Shown: positions 6,982 through 15,888 of the stretch, piece after piece
How positions within the stretch are numbered: the stretch's first letter is position 1
Layout: the number at the start of each line of letters is the position of its first letter
From: Hyphomicrobiales bacterium
GTDB taxonomy: Bacteria > Pseudomonadota > Alphaproteobacteria > Rickettsiales > JACKKO01
Length of the DNA stretch: 64,000 nt
NCBI GenBank assembly: GCA_024236395.1
Contig: JACKKO010000001.1
Location: 496,001 to 560,000 of the forward strand
Direction of reading: 5' to 3'
Made by a program: the position numbers and the translations under genes
Notes under the pieces: generated by a model
What the model saw: the letters and a program-made list of their open reading frames with translations, nothing else
Database searches by the model: none
What the model was told of the DNA's origin: nothing

Positions 6982-8982
6982 ATGACAGCATCCGTAGCAA
7001 AAGCCCCCTTCCGACTGGAAGCCCCCTATGCCCCGGCGGGCGATCAGCCGCAGGCGATTGCCCTGCTGAGTGAGGGCATTGCGGAGGGTAAACAGGATCA
7101 GGTATTGCTGGGGGTGACGGGCAGTGGGAAGACCTTCACCATGGCGCAGGTGATCCAGCAGATGCAGCGTCCGGCACTTATCATGGCGCATAACAAAACA
7201 CTGGCGGCGCAGCTCTATGCGGAGATGAAAGATTTCTTTCCGCATAACGCGGTGGAGTATTTTGTCTCCTATTACGATTACTATCAGCCGGAAGCCTATA
7301 TCCCCAAAACCGATACGTTTATCGAAAAAGACTCTTCCATCAACGAACAAATTGACCGGCTGCGCCACGCTGCCACCCGTGCGCTGCTGGAGCGGCGTGA
7401 TGTTATCGTGGTGGCGTCGGTATCGTGTATTTACGGTTTGGGGGCGCCGGAGCTGTATCTGCAGATGACCGTGCCGCTCAAGGCCGGGCAGCGTATCGCC
7501 ATCCCGGAGCTGACCAAGGAACTGATCGCGCTGCACTATACGCGTAATGATCTGGCGTTTCCACGTGGCAGCTTCCGCCTGCGCGGGGATACGCTGGATA
7601 TTTTTCCCTCGCACTATGAAGACCGGGCATGGCGGCTTTCCTTCTTCGGCGATGAGCTGGAATCCATCCATGAATTTGATGCGCTGACCGGGGAACGGCT
7701 GGCGACGCTGGAAGCCATCACCGTTTTTGCCAACAGCCACTATGTGACCCCGCGGCCCACGCTGCAGCAGGCAATTGAGTTGATTAAAGAAGAACTGAAA
7801 GCACGCGTGCACTGGCTGGAAAGCCAGGGCAAATTGCTGGAAGCACAGCGCATTGCCCAGCGCACGCAGTTTGATCTGGAAATGATTGTGGAAACCGGGG
7901 CGTGCAAGGGGATCGAGAATTATTCACGCTATCTTTCCGGGCGTGGGCCCGGCCAGCCGCCGCCTACCTTATTTGAATACCTGCCCAAGGATGCGCTGTT
8001 ATTTGTGGATGAAAGTCATGTCACCGTATCGCAGGTGGGCGGGATGTATAATGGGGACCGGGCACGTAAAACCACGCTGGTGGAACACGGTTTCCGCCTG
8101 CCTTCGGCGCTGGATAACCGGCCCTTGAAATTCGAGGAATGGGACGCGATGCGTCCACAGACGATTTTTGTTTCCGCTACCCCGGCCAAATGGGAAATGG
8201 CACGTGCCGGTGGCACCTATGCCCGCCAGGTGATTCGCCCCACCAGTCTGCTGGATCCGGTGGTGGATATTCGCCCGGTGGAAGGGCAGGTGGATGATTT
8301 AATTGCGGAGTGTAAAGACCGTGCCGCCAAAGGGGAGCGCGTGCTGGTGACGACGCTGACCAAGAAGATGGCCGAGAATCTTACCGAATACCTGCAGGAA
8401 GCGGGGCTGAAAGTGACCTATCTTCATTCCGATGTGGAAACGCTGGAGCGGGTGGAAATTATCCGCGATTTGCGGCGTGGCGTGTTTGATGTGCTGGTGG
8501 GGATCAACCTGCTGCGCGAAGGGCTGGACATCCCGGAATGCTCGCTGGTGCTGATCCTGGATGCCGATAAAAGCGGGTTCTTGCGCTCCGAAACATCGCT
8601 GGTGCAGACGATTGGCCGGGCAGCGCGGCATGTCAACGGGATGGCGATCCTCTATGCCGATGTGGAGACCGACGCGCTGAAATATGCCGTGGAGGAAACC
8701 CGCCGCCGCCGGGCGATTCAGGAAGCCTATAATACGGAGCACGGTATTACCCCGGAAGGCATTCGTAAGGCAGTGAGTGAAAGCCTGCGTCAGGAAGAAG
8801 CGTTGCAGGCAGAGCATCAGGCCGGGACAGAACTGCCCAAAACCGAGAAAGAACGCGAGGCGCTGATGGGGCATCTGCGTAAAGCGATGCTGGAAGCCGC
8901 TGCCAATCTGGAATTTGAAGAAGCCGCCCGCCTGCGCGATGAACTGAGAAGGCTGGAAGAGGCACTCCTGGCCGCGGGATAG
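6982..8982 (+). CDS. uvrB: Excinuclease ABC subunit B
   Basis: Damage-verifying helicase-like subunit of nucleotide excision repair; takes damaged DNA from UvrA and recruits UvrC. The Walker A motif GVTGSGKT is at residues 44-51, and the DNA-clamping beta-hairpin region YFVSYYDYYQPEAYIP follows near residue 93. Helicase motif DESH lies near 340, the VGINLLREGLDIPE block near 508, and QTIGRAARH near 544. The C-terminal UVR domain that contacts UvrC is intact (LRKAMLEAAANLEFEEAARLRDE). 666 residues is normal. AGGAG at about 6971 supports the start. The short gap after it (8983-9051) holds only AT-rich partial palindromes. Confidence 0.98.
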   Translation: MTASVAKAPFRLEAPYAPAGDQPQAIALLSEGIAEGKQDQVLLGVTGSGKTFTMAQVIQQMQRPALIMAHNKTLAAQLYAEMKDFFPHNAVEYFVSYYDYYQPEAYIPKTDTFIEKDSSINEQIDRLRHAATRALLERRDVIVVASVSCIYGLGAPELYLQMTVPLKAGQRIAIPELTKELIALHYTRNDLAFPRGSFRLRGDTLDIFPSHYEDRAWRLSFFGDELESIHEFDALTGERLATLEAITVFANSHYVTPRPTLQQAIELIKEELKARVHWLESQGKLLEAQRIAQRTQFDLEMIVETGACKGIENYSRYLSGRGPGQPPPTLFEYLPKDALLFVDESHVTVSQVGGMYNGDRARKTTLVEHGFRLPSALDNRPLKFEEWDAMRPQTIFVSATPAKWEMARAGGTYARQVIRPTSLLDPVVDIRPVEGQVDDLIAECKDRAAKGERVLVTTLTKKMAENLTEYLQEAGLKVTYLHSDVETLERVEIIRDLRRGVFDVLVGINLLREGLDIPECSLVLILDADKSGFLRSETSLVQTIGRAARHVNGMAILYADVETDALKYAVEETRRRRAIQEAYNTEHGITPEGIRKAVSESLRQEEALQAEHQAGTELPKTEKEREALMGHLRKAMLEAAANLEFEEAARLRDELRRLEEALLAAG

Positions 8983-9051
8983 CTATTTTCATTTCCTTAA
9001 AAATGCATTAAAATGTAGCTTTGTAGGGGCACATTCACTCATCATGAAGAT

Positions 9052-10653
9052 ATGGCTGAACACGAGCAATATTACCTTTCACAGCATGATACACATTTAA
9101 TTCTGGGCCAGTTGCGTTGCGTGCTGGAAGAGAGCCCAATACGTCAGGCGGCACGGGAAGATCTGCTGCACATCATGCGTGATCTGGGGGCAACGTCTGA
9201 CCATGCTGGTCAGATTGCCGACAAGATTTTACAGCAATTTGACGGTGTGTTCCGTGGTGAACTATCATTGTTTGATGCAGAGAAAGCGCTGCACCGAAGT
9301 TTTTCAGACATTGCTATTACACACGGTGGTGAGCCGACCACCGTCATGAATCGTTTGAACGCTGTGTTTGAGGAGCGTATTGAAACGATCGTCAAACAAC
9401 TCAGCCCGGTGATGATTCCACTGAGCGCACTTGATGGTAAAATACTCGATATTGGTTCGGGGAATGGCAAATTGGCGAGACACCTGGAGAAAGAATTTGG
9501 GGTGTCTATTCTGGGATATGATCTTATTGGCACGCCGCGTAGTGAAAACAATGTGGAAGTGCGGGCCTATGACGGTCAGCATATCCCGGAAACCGATAAA
9601 GCATTTAAAGCCGTGCTGATGATTAACCTGCTGCACCATGTGGAAGACCCAAACGTGTTGTTAAAGGAAGCTGCACGGCTTTCGGACAGGGTAATTATCA
9701 TTGAGACCGTGCCGCGTCACGAAGTGGTGGTCAAAACAGCATTGAATATATCTGATCGGGATCATTATCAGTATTGGGAAACCCTGAGAAACACCCCGGA
9801 AATGCGGCAGGAATTGCTGCGCACGTTCTTCCAGGATTATATGTCCAACCGCGTGTTCCGCGGGAATGCCTACGTGCCGGTGCCTGGGAAATTTATGGAT
9901 AATGCGGGGTGGCTACAGGCGGTGCAGAATCTGGGATTTACCATAGCCGATTCCGTGCAGTACGGCACTGATATGAAACAGATGCGCGGGGCGCATAGTT
10001 TGCTGCTGGTAAAAACCGACCAGAAACGCGCTGCCGATTTCGCCCATCTCCCAAAAGATAAATCCGAGCAAAGGCTATTCTTTGAATTACAGGACATCCA
10101 GAAGCGATTGCTTTCTGGAACGCAACGACCTGTCCTGACAGAAATATTATTGCAAAATTCAATGGAAGAAAAATTTCCACCATTGCTTGAGAAAGGAAAG
10201 GTAACACGCCAGATAGTCGATGAAATATGGGAGGAAAAGGACCGTGTCCTTGAGTTGGGAGATGCGCAGGGTGCAGCCGAAGCTAGGCGGGTTCTTGGGA
10301 ATGAAATCGCACCTTACTATAGCGATGTTCCAGACGAAACCATGAAACAATCCTATGATACCGCGCTGGCGATTCTGGCGGTGCGGGCGACCAGCCGATA
10401 CGTGTTGGCAGATGGCAGGGTTAGCGAAGAAGAGGCCGCATATGTGATGGGAAAAATCTTGAGTGATGGAAGAGTTGATCCAGGTGAGGCAGCGCTGCTT
10501 TCAGAACTCATCGCCTATCCCGGGGGTGAGCATTTGCCAATTGGTGTCTCCATGGGGAGTAGACAAACGGCATCCCATTTGTTACCAAAGGTGATGGCGA
10601 AGTATCTTGGAGTTTCACTTCTGGAAGTGCAGCCATCTATCCGGGTTCGTTAG
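9052..10653 (+). CDS. SAM-dependent methyltransferase with TerB-like C-terminal region
   Basis: A 533-residue protein of three parts. Residues 1-110 are helical with no match I recognise. Residues about 125-235 form a class I methyltransferase: motif I ILDIGSGNGKLARHL at 131-145, an acidic motif II region (VSILGYDLIG), and the post-motif LMINLLHHVED around 190-198, close to the Methyltransf_11 group. The last 170 residues carry two copies of a DGRVxxxEA unit 18 residues apart (Asp454 and Asp472), in the style of TerB-like, acid-rich helical domains. Substrate unknown. The gene is AT-richer towards its 3' end and overlaps the last bases of the convergent orphan gene at 10650. No strong ribosome binding site precedes the ATG, and it may belong to an accessory island with the next two genes. 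Confidence 0.75.
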   Translation: MAEHEQYYLSQHDTHLILGQLRCVLEESPIRQAAREDLLHIMRDLGATSDHAGQIADKILQQFDGVFRGELSLFDAEKALHRSFSDIAITHGGEPTTVMNRLNAVFEERIETIVKQLSPVMIPLSALDGKILDIGSGNGKLARHLEKEFGVSILGYDLIGTPRSENNVEVRAYDGQHIPETDKAFKAVLMINLLHHVEDPNVLLKEAARLSDRVIIIETVPRHEVVVKTALNISDRDHYQYWETLRNTPEMRQELLRTFFQDYMSNRVFRGNAYVPVPGKFMDNAGWLQAVQNLGFTIADSVQYGTDMKQMRGAHSLLLVKTDQKRAADFAHLPKDKSEQRLFFELQDIQKRLLSGTQRPVLTEILLQNSMEEKFPPLLEKGKVTRQIVDEIWEEKDRVLELGDAQGAAEARRVLGNEIAPYYSDVPDETMKQSYDTALAILAVRATSRYVLADGRVSEEEAAYVMGKILSDGRVDPGEAALLSELIAYPGGEHLPIGVSMGSRQTASHLLPKVMAKYLGVSLLEVQPSIRVR

Positions 10654-11138
10654 GAAAGGTAGTTTCGCTTTGATGTGGATTGTTCGTCGCTGATGACAAT
10701 ACGGGGAGTGGGTAACTCACCCAGCCCGAAGAGTGAGGGGTCTTTTGGCTCATGTTCCAGGATAATATTTTTCTCCAGGGAAGCCATGGATTCTGTACCA
10801 ACAACCCCAGTAAGTTTTGCCTTAAATGCTTCCAGGCTGCCTCCATTATGGAAGCTTACATAGACGTAAGCACCAAAATGCTTGCCGTCACGTTTTGGTA
10901 TGCCATCGATGGCATCAAGGGAATATTGTTGGCCAGAAAATCGTGGGTTAGTAGCACTAATAATATCACGGGTAGTTTCTTTGGCCTGTTCTTCCGGTTG
11001 ACGAACTTCCATATACACAATGACAGCGTTATTTTTTTGTAGCGCCTCTTTCTGTATGGGGGTGAGGTTCCGGATATTGTTGCTATCGGTAAGAAGGGCT
11101 ACTGTCCCTGGGGCAATTTTCTCTGAATAATCTGACAT
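10650..11138 (-). CDS. Orphan protein, function unknown (162 aa)
   Basis: Not recognised. Soluble, no signal peptide. After a short lead comes AVIVYMEVRQPEEQ (beta strand then helix), a loop, then AYVYVSFHNGGSLEAFKAKL, giving an alternating strand/helix pattern like the start of the orphan at 383-1603 (VVSVLIPGDF ... LYVSFNTGVDAETLKDN). The C-terminal tail (from about residue 120) is probably disordered. AAGGA lies just upstream of the ATG. It is eight bases downstream of the orphan gene at 11147-11749, so the two are probably co-transcribed, and it ends inside the stop codon of the convergent methyltransferase gene. Confidence 0.65.
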   Translation of the reverse strand: MSDYSEKIAPGTVALLTDSNNIRNLTPIQKEALQKNNAVIVYMEVRQPEEQAKETTRDIISATNPRFSGQQYSLDAIDGIPKRDGKHFGAYVYVSFHNGGSLEAFKAKLTGVVGTESMASLEKNIILEHEPKDPSLFGLGELPTPRIVISDEQSTSKRNYLS

Positions 11139-11146
11139 AGCGTTCC

Positions 11147-11749
11147 TTATACGGTACGTTGGATGGTTGAGCGGTTATCTGTTACCGCGAGTTGGTCATA
11201 GTCCCTTGGTTCAAGCGGTTTAATATCCAGATCTTCCAGTGCACCCTGAAGATTCCGTGTTTCCTCAAGAGCAGGCTGATAACGTGCTGGTACTTCCTTC
11301 ACTTCTTTTGCGCCGAGAAAGGTCAGCAGCGTTTTCATGTTTTCGTTTTTATCTTCCTTTGGTTCATCAATGCGAACATAAAGAGTGAGATGATTGCCTT
11401 TCTCGACATAGGTATCACATGGACCAGGTTGGAAGATATTTTCCGGATCATTTTCCTGTAGCCACTCACTGCCAAGATTGACCTTAAAAAGCGGGATGTG
11501 GCTTTCCAGTTGCCTTACGGCATAAGGGTCTTGTTTAGGGAGATCCAATTCCACACGGACAACGTTGCCAGAATTCACTGCTTCGTTCAGTTGGCGATTG
11601 AGTTCCTGTGAGACAGCGGTAATGGTTTTGTATGATTGATCGCTTTCTTCGGGGGAACTTTCTTTTTTCTGATTAGGCGGTACTGGGAAACAGTTTGCCC
11701 CCGGCGTATCGTAGATATGAATATTGGTATACTTGGCTGTTTCGCTCAT
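11147..11749 (-). CDS. Orphan protein, function unknown (200 aa)
   Basis: Not recognised. The ATG at 11749 is chosen because TGAGG stands eight bases upstream; a TTG at 11761 would add four residues but loses that site. The N-terminal 45 residues are low-complexity and polar; then a helix (SQELNRQLNEAVNSG) leads into NVVRVELDLPKQD and, later, LTLYVRIDEPKED, again a strand-helix-strand layout that vaguely recalls the neighbouring orphan. No membrane segment or signal peptide. AT-rich sequence (TTAATAAAATATTAATAAAA on the minus strand, about 11777-11796) just upstream probably contains the promoter for this two-gene unit. Confidence 0.65.
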   Translation of the reverse strand: MSETAKYTNIHIYDTPGANCFPVPPNQKKESSPEESDQSYKTITAVSQELNRQLNEAVNSGNVVRVELDLPKQDPYAVRQLESHIPLFKVNLGSEWLQENDPENIFQPGPCDTYVEKGNHLTLYVRIDEPKEDKNENMKTLLTFLGAKEVKEVPARYQPALEETRNLQGALEDLDIKPLEPRDYDQLAVTDNRSTIQRTV

Positions 11750-11794
11750 AGAATGCCTCAACGCTCAGATTAACACAATTTTATTAATATTTTA

Positions 11795-12469
11795 TTAACG
11801 CAAGAGCAGGGCGCGGGCCAGTAACGCATTGGTAAGTAAGACAAATATACCGGAGAATAGGACGTCACTCAGAAAATGTCCGCCCATAACAATCCGCACC
11901 AGTCCCAGCAGCAGGCCAAATCCCACCCCGGCGAGGAAGACCTGGCGGCACTTGCGCCCGCTGTATAAATAGGCAAACGCCGCGAAAAAAAAACCGACGG
12001 CAGCATCCCCGGAGGAAAAGGATTTCCCGCCCTGATCACTTACGATCCATGCCGGGGTGAAGGTTTTTTCCCCGCCGAATTGTTCGATATTCACCGGGCG
12101 GGCGCGCCCCCAGTTTTCCTTGAAGATGCTGTTCACCACTAAACCGGGGCCAATCAGCAGCGCCAGGATGAGGAAGAGCAATGCCCGGCGCGTCAATAGG
12201 GGGAAGGCGTTTGGCCGTTGTGATTTGACGATATAGGCCAGTACCAGCAGGGCGAACGTTACGACGGTAATGACCGGTACCATACGGTGGACGGTTTCCG
12301 GTAACATTGCTTCTCGCAGGGTAAAACCACCGGCATTGGCCTGATAAAAAAGACCGCTGACCCAGAGATCAATCTGCGGAAAGGTAATGAAAAGTGCGGC
12401 CAGCATCATGCCGGTGACCAGCAGGATGCGGACTTCAGTAGCCTTTAAAATGCGTGAGGTAATAGACAT
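11795..12469 (-). CDS. PAP2-family membrane phosphatase
   Basis: Integral membrane phosphatase of the type 2 phosphatidic acid phosphatase superfamily, which includes lipid A and undecaprenyl-pyrophosphate phosphatases. The three catalytic motifs are complete: KENWGRARP, SFSSGDAA (the usual PSGH is altered to SSGD), and RIVMGGHFLSDV, where the last contains the catalytic His. About six hydrophobic segments. Start: ATG 12469 gives a compact N-terminus; an in-frame ATG at 12493 would lengthen the overlap with the upstream glycosyltransferase gene. Position behind a GT39-type transferase suggests a joint role in lipid A or lipid-carrier modification, an inference only. Asp replacing the motif-2 His may matter for activity. 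Confidence 0.85.
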   Translation of the reverse strand: MSITSRILKATEVRILLVTGMMLAALFITFPQIDLWVSGLFYQANAGGFTLREAMLPETVHRMVPVITVVTFALLVLAYIVKSQRPNAFPLLTRRALLFLILALLIGPGLVVNSIFKENWGRARPVNIEQFGGEKTFTPAWIVSDQGGKSFSSGDAAVGFFFAAFAYLYSGRKCRQVFLAGVGFGLLLGLVRIVMGGHFLSDVLFSGIFVLLTNALLARALLLR

Positions 12470-13907
12470 CAAATTCCCGTTTCGGGTCATCATAATGTTC
12501 CGGCTTCAGTACCGCAACAGGTTCGGCTTTGGTAAAGTAGGGGAATAGCTTTGATGCATCTTCGGAGCGGGTGATAAACAACATATCATAGCCCTTGTAG
12601 GCATTGAGGTCGGTAGTGAGATCATAATGATCCTGCGTGATGTGATCGGCATTCCATTTAAGGACCGTATAAGGTGTGCCATCCTGTAGGCGTAGCAGAT
12701 ACATCAATTGCGCCACCACTTTTCGTTCATCACTCACCAGTACGGTATTAGGGTGTGAAAGCAGTAATCCGGTGACCTGTGCGCCAAAGGTTTCCCAGCC
12801 ACGCACCCGGCGGAACGGGTCATAACTGGCTGAGAGGGGAACATGGGTGATTTTCAGGATCGTATCAAACAGGTGGAACCCGCCAGCGATCAGTAGATGC
12901 AAGGCGAGCGTAGTGGTGATAATCCATTGTTTGCCCTGTCGTAGTGCCCAGCTGACGACCAGAATGGTTGCCGGGATATAGATTGGAGCCGCCCAGTTGG
13001 CATGGGCGCGGGAAAGCAGGCTGAGCAGTATAATCACCGCCAGGAACGGCAGGATAAAGCACAGCAGCATGCGGTAATTTTCGTTTCTAAAGAGCGGCCT
13101 GATGTGCGCCAATAGGTAGGCCAGCACGATAAACAGGATGGGTCCAAAAACACCCAGCTGTCCGGCGAGGAATTCCATCATGTTGACAAAATGCACAGTG
13201 AAGCCATGCAGGTTGGCGTTATCTGCCGTATGGCCGAAGCTGACGAAATCATGCCCTTCGTTCCACAGCACATTGGGAAAAAAAATCAATAAGGCAAATA
13301 CCACACCAAACCAGGGTGGGACCGTGCGCAGGGTAATCCGGCCTTCATTCGTGGTCAGCATGTACCAGAAGGCGGAAACCAGGAAAAAGATCATGGTGTA
13401 TTTACTCATCAGACCCAGCCCTACGGCAATGCCGGTGAGCATCCACCACTTATCATGCCAGCCTTCCAGCGCGCGAATGAAACAATAAAGTGCCAGTGCC
13501 CAGAAGAAAAGCAGGGCCGGATCGGTGGAGATCAATGTAGAGGAAAGGGTGACGGCAGGTAACAGCAAATACGTTAGTCCGGACCAGAATCCCTCTGTGA
13601 CACCAAAGAGCCTCTGTCCGATCCCAAAAACCAGCAGGCTGGTCAGCCCATGTAGGAGCGGTGAGGCCAGCTTGATACAGAAAATCGTATCTCCACAATA
13701 GTGCGTGGTGAGCGCAATCAGCCAGGCGACCATTGGTGGCTTGGAGTAGTAACCAAAGTCCGGTTGTTTGGACCATGTCCAGTATTGCGCTTCGTCGGCA
13801 TACAGGTTATGCGGTTCAAATTGCAGGTAATACAGGCGTAATGCGGTCAGGATAAGCGTAATGCTAAGCAGTCCGGTGAAGGAAACGAGGGATTCCCTCT
13901 GCGCCAT
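12435..13907 (-). CDS. GT39/ArnT-like membrane glycosyltransferase
   Basis: 490 residues, N-terminal half with about nine or ten membrane segments. After the first segment comes YADEAQYWTWSKQPDFGYYSKPPM: the acidic pair in a first periplasmic loop followed by GYYSKPP is the hallmark of the PMT/ArnT class (GT-C fold), which moves sugars from polyprenyl phosphate to lipid A or protein. The soluble C-terminal part (about residues 350-490) is periplasmic. The donor and acceptor cannot be told from sequence. It starts two bases after thiG stops and overlaps the PAP2 gene, so thiS-thiG-GT-PAP2 look like one transcription unit. Confidence 0.88.
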   Translation of the reverse strand: MAQRESLVSFTGLLSITLILTALRLYYLQFEPHNLYADEAQYWTWSKQPDFGYYSKPPMVAWLIALTTHYCGDTIFCIKLASPLLHGLTSLLVFGIGQRLFGVTEGFWSGLTYLLLPAVTLSSTLISTDPALLFFWALALYCFIRALEGWHDKWWMLTGIAVGLGLMSKYTMIFFLVSAFWYMLTTNEGRITLRTVPPWFGVVFALLIFFPNVLWNEGHDFVSFGHTADNANLHGFTVHFVNMMEFLAGQLGVFGPILFIVLAYLLAHIRPLFRNENYRMLLCFILPFLAVIILLSLLSRAHANWAAPIYIPATILVVSWALRQGKQWIITTTLALHLLIAGGFHLFDTILKITHVPLSASYDPFRRVRGWETFGAQVTGLLLSHPNTVLVSDERKVVAQLMYLLRLQDGTPYTVLKWNADHITQDHYDLTTDLNAYKGYDMLFITRSEDASKLFPYFTKAEPVAVLKPEHYDDPKREFDVYYLTHFKGY

Positions 13908-13909
13908 AA

Positions 13910-14716
13910 TTATAACTTCCCGGCTTCCGGTGAGGAAGCGCTGGCATACGGGCGTTTAGGCATTCGCCCGGCCAGATAGGCCAGCCTACCGGCTTCCACC
14001 GCCTTCTTCATTGCTTCAGCCATTTGGATAGGGGATTGTGCTTCGGCAATGGCCGTGTTCATCAGGACACCATCACAGCCCAGCTCCATGGCAATGGCCG
14101 CATCCGACGCCGTACCGACCCCGGCATCCACTAAAATGGGAACACGGGCCTGTTCCACGATCATACGAATATTGAGCGGGTTCTGGATGCCCAGGCCGGA
14201 ACCAATGGGTGCGGCCAGCGGCATCACAGCCACGCAGCCCACTTCTTCCAGCCGCCTGGCGGTGATGGGGTCATCATTGGTATAGGCCATGACGTCAAAC
14301 CCTTCTTTCACCAGTATTTCAGCGGCACGCAGGGTTTCGCCTACGTCCGGGTAAAGCGAAGTCCTATCCCCGATAACTTCCAGCTTTACCAGTGTCCATC
14401 CCCCGGCCTCACGGGCCAGACGCAGGGTACGCACTGCTTCTTCGGCAGTGTAGCATCCGGCGGTATTGGGCAGATAGGTGTAATGCTCCGGAGGTAGGGT
14501 TTCCTGCAGGGATTCCCCGTCACCGGCCAGGTTGATCCGGCGGATAGCTACGGTGATGATTTCCGCACCGGAAGCTTCGATCGCCGCTTTGGTTTCGGCC
14601 ATATTTTTGTATTTCCCGGTGCCGACCAGCAGACGCGAATGGTAGCGTTTACCCGCCAGAATCAACGCGTCGTCGTTTTGGGAGGTAACCGGGTGAAGTG
14701 AGGAGTGCGCCTGCAT
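13910..14716 (-). CDS. thiG: Thiazole synthase ThiG
   Basis: Makes the thiazole phosphate of thiamine from deoxyxylulose phosphate, dehydroglycine and the ThiS thiocarboxylate. Conserved parts: LLVGTGKYKN near residue 29, SGAEIITVAIRRINL near 48, TLVKLEVIGD with the imine-forming Lys, NDDPITARRLEEVGC, and the phosphate-binding VDAGVGTASDAAIAMELGCDGVLMNTAIAEA. Length 268 is normal. It lies two bases after thiS. No other thiamine genes (thiC, thiE, thiO) are in the window and no TPP riboswitch could be found upstream of thiS. Confidence 0.96.
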   Translation of the reverse strand: MQAHSSLHPVTSQNDDALILAGKRYHSRLLVGTGKYKNMAETKAAIEASGAEIITVAIRRINLAGDGESLQETLPPEHYTYLPNTAGCYTAEEAVRTLRLAREAGGWTLVKLEVIGDRTSLYPDVGETLRAAEILVKEGFDVMAYTNDDPITARRLEEVGCVAVMPLAAPIGSGLGIQNPLNIRMIVEQARVPILVDAGVGTASDAAIAMELGCDGVLMNTAIAEAQSPIQMAEAMKKAVEAGRLAYLAGRMPKRPYASASSPEAGKL

Positions 14717-14718
14717 AC

Positions 14719-14925
14719 CTAACCGCCTCCAATAATGCCAATAATTTCAATAGCATCACCATCACTAATCGGTGTGGTGTCATACAGCGAATGCGGAATA
14801 ATTTCCAGATTGCGCTCCACAGCAATACCTTTAGTGGATACACGGAGCTGTTCCAGCAGTTCAGTGATTGCCAGGTTGTTCTCAAACGTGCGGCATTCGC
14901 CGTTGATCGTTGCGGTAATGGACAT
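14719..14925 (-). CDS. thiS: Sulfur carrier protein ThiS
   Basis: Small ubiquitin-like carrier (68 residues) whose C-terminal glycine is thiocarboxylated to deliver sulfur for the thiamine thiazole. The family features are a beta-grasp N-terminus (SITATINGECRTF), GIAVERNLEIIP in the middle, and the GDAIEIIGIIGGG end with the essential terminal Gly-Gly. Directly ahead of thiG. Confidence 0.94.
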   Translation of the reverse strand: MSITATINGECRTFENNLAITELLEQLRVSTKGIAVERNLEIIPHSLYDTTPISDGDAIEIIGIIGGG

Positions 14926-14950
14926 ATGTGTTTAACCGGTTACTTCAGCC

Positions 14951-15361
14951 TTACAGTCTATTCATCAGGCTGGTAATGTCCAGTATCAGTGTCATCTGGA
15001 TGAAAACGACCGTGAAGACTATAATGGATTTACCAATCACCGTATATGCTACACTATCACCTTCCGGAGTATTGGCAAAATAACGGGTAAACCAGCGCGC
15101 ACTCAGCCCGGAGTAAACCAGTGCCCAGAGGAAAATGATGATTTGTGCCGTGAGTAATGCTTTGTGCAGGAAAACGGCCTCTTCCAGACCAAGCCCGGTC
15201 CATTTCTGGCCATAATCCACAGAAAAACGGTCTAATATTCGGGTGATGATACACGCATCACAGTTTCCCAGTACTAACGCAACTTTGGCCAGCATGGCAC
15301 AGGTGGCCAGCACACAGAGTAGAAAAAACATTAACAATGTAAACTGTAATACAGAGGTCAC
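14951..15361 (-). CDS. Uncharacterised membrane protein (136 aa)
   Basis: Not recognised. Three hydrophobic segments: residues about 5-31 (LQFTLLMFFLLCVLATCAMLAKVALVLG), 68-87 (LLTAQIIIFLWALVYSGLSA) and 107-130 (VIGKSIIVFTVVFIQMTLILDI). Between the first two is a polar loop with two cysteines (NCDAC). It lies 25 bases upstream of thiS on the same strand, so it may be the first gene of that unit, but nothing ties it to thiamine. Divergent from aroQ across 92 bases that contain the promoters of both. Confidence 0.65.
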   Translation of the reverse strand: MTSVLQFTLLMFFLLCVLATCAMLAKVALVLGNCDACIITRILDRFSVDYGQKWTGLGLEEAVFLHKALLTAQIIIFLWALVYSGLSARWFTRYFANTPEGDSVAYTVIGKSIIVFTVVFIQMTLILDITSLMNRL

Positions 15362-15453
15362 ACGTATTGTTCCTGCATGTTAACCAGAACTCGGTATCGC
15401 TTTCGCGCCTGCTTCATGGTATAACGAAATGACGATAGGGGAAAGAAAAAACC

Positions 15454-15885
15454 ATGCCAACCATACTTATATTAAACGGACCTAACCTGAATATGCTGGG
15501 AACGCGCGAGCCGGAAATCTACGGCACGGAAACACTGCAGGATATTGAAGCACTGTGCCGTGACGAGGCCGGGAAATACGGGATGGACGTGGATTTCCGG
15601 CAAACCAATGCCGAAGCCGAACTGATTAGTTGGGTGCAGCAGGGACGCGATACGAGCGACGGGCTGATTATCAATGGGGCCGGGTATACCCACACGTCTG
15701 TCGCGCTGATGGATGCGCTGATGGCCTACGGAAGACCAGTGGTGGAGGTGCATCTCTCAAATATCTATAAGCGGGAGCCATTCCGTCATCATTCCTATAT
15801 TTCCCCGGCCGCACAGGGGATTATCTGCGGGTTTGGTGCTAAGGGGTATGCGCTGGCACTGCAGGCGATCACCCGGCTGGTGTAA
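15454..15885 (+). CDS. aroQ: 3-dehydroquinate dehydratase, type II
   Basis: Third step of the shikimate pathway: dehydration of 3-dehydroquinate. The 143-residue product has the type II signature ILILNGPNLNMLGTREPEIYG at the N-terminus with the catalytic Tyr near residue 23, then IINGAGYTHTSVALMDAL and VVEVHLSNIYKREPFRHHS, then the closing GFGAKGYALALQAI. Purine-rich AGGGGAAAGAA precedes the ATG. It is followed after three bases by a phosphodiesterase gene rather than the accB-accC pair often seen in proteobacteria. Confidence 0.97.
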   Translation: MPTILILNGPNLNMLGTREPEIYGTETLQDIEALCRDEAGKYGMDVDFRQTNAEAELISWVQQGRDTSDGLIINGAGYTHTSVALMDALMAYGRPVVEVHLSNIYKREPFRHHSYISPAAQGIICGFGAKGYALALQAITRLV

Positions 15886-15888
15886 ATC

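Noticed and set aside
14926..15453. TPP riboswitch ahead of thiS-thiG
   Set aside because: Only 25 bases separate thiS from the upstream gene, and the intergenic region before that shows no CTGAGA-type core on the minus strand.
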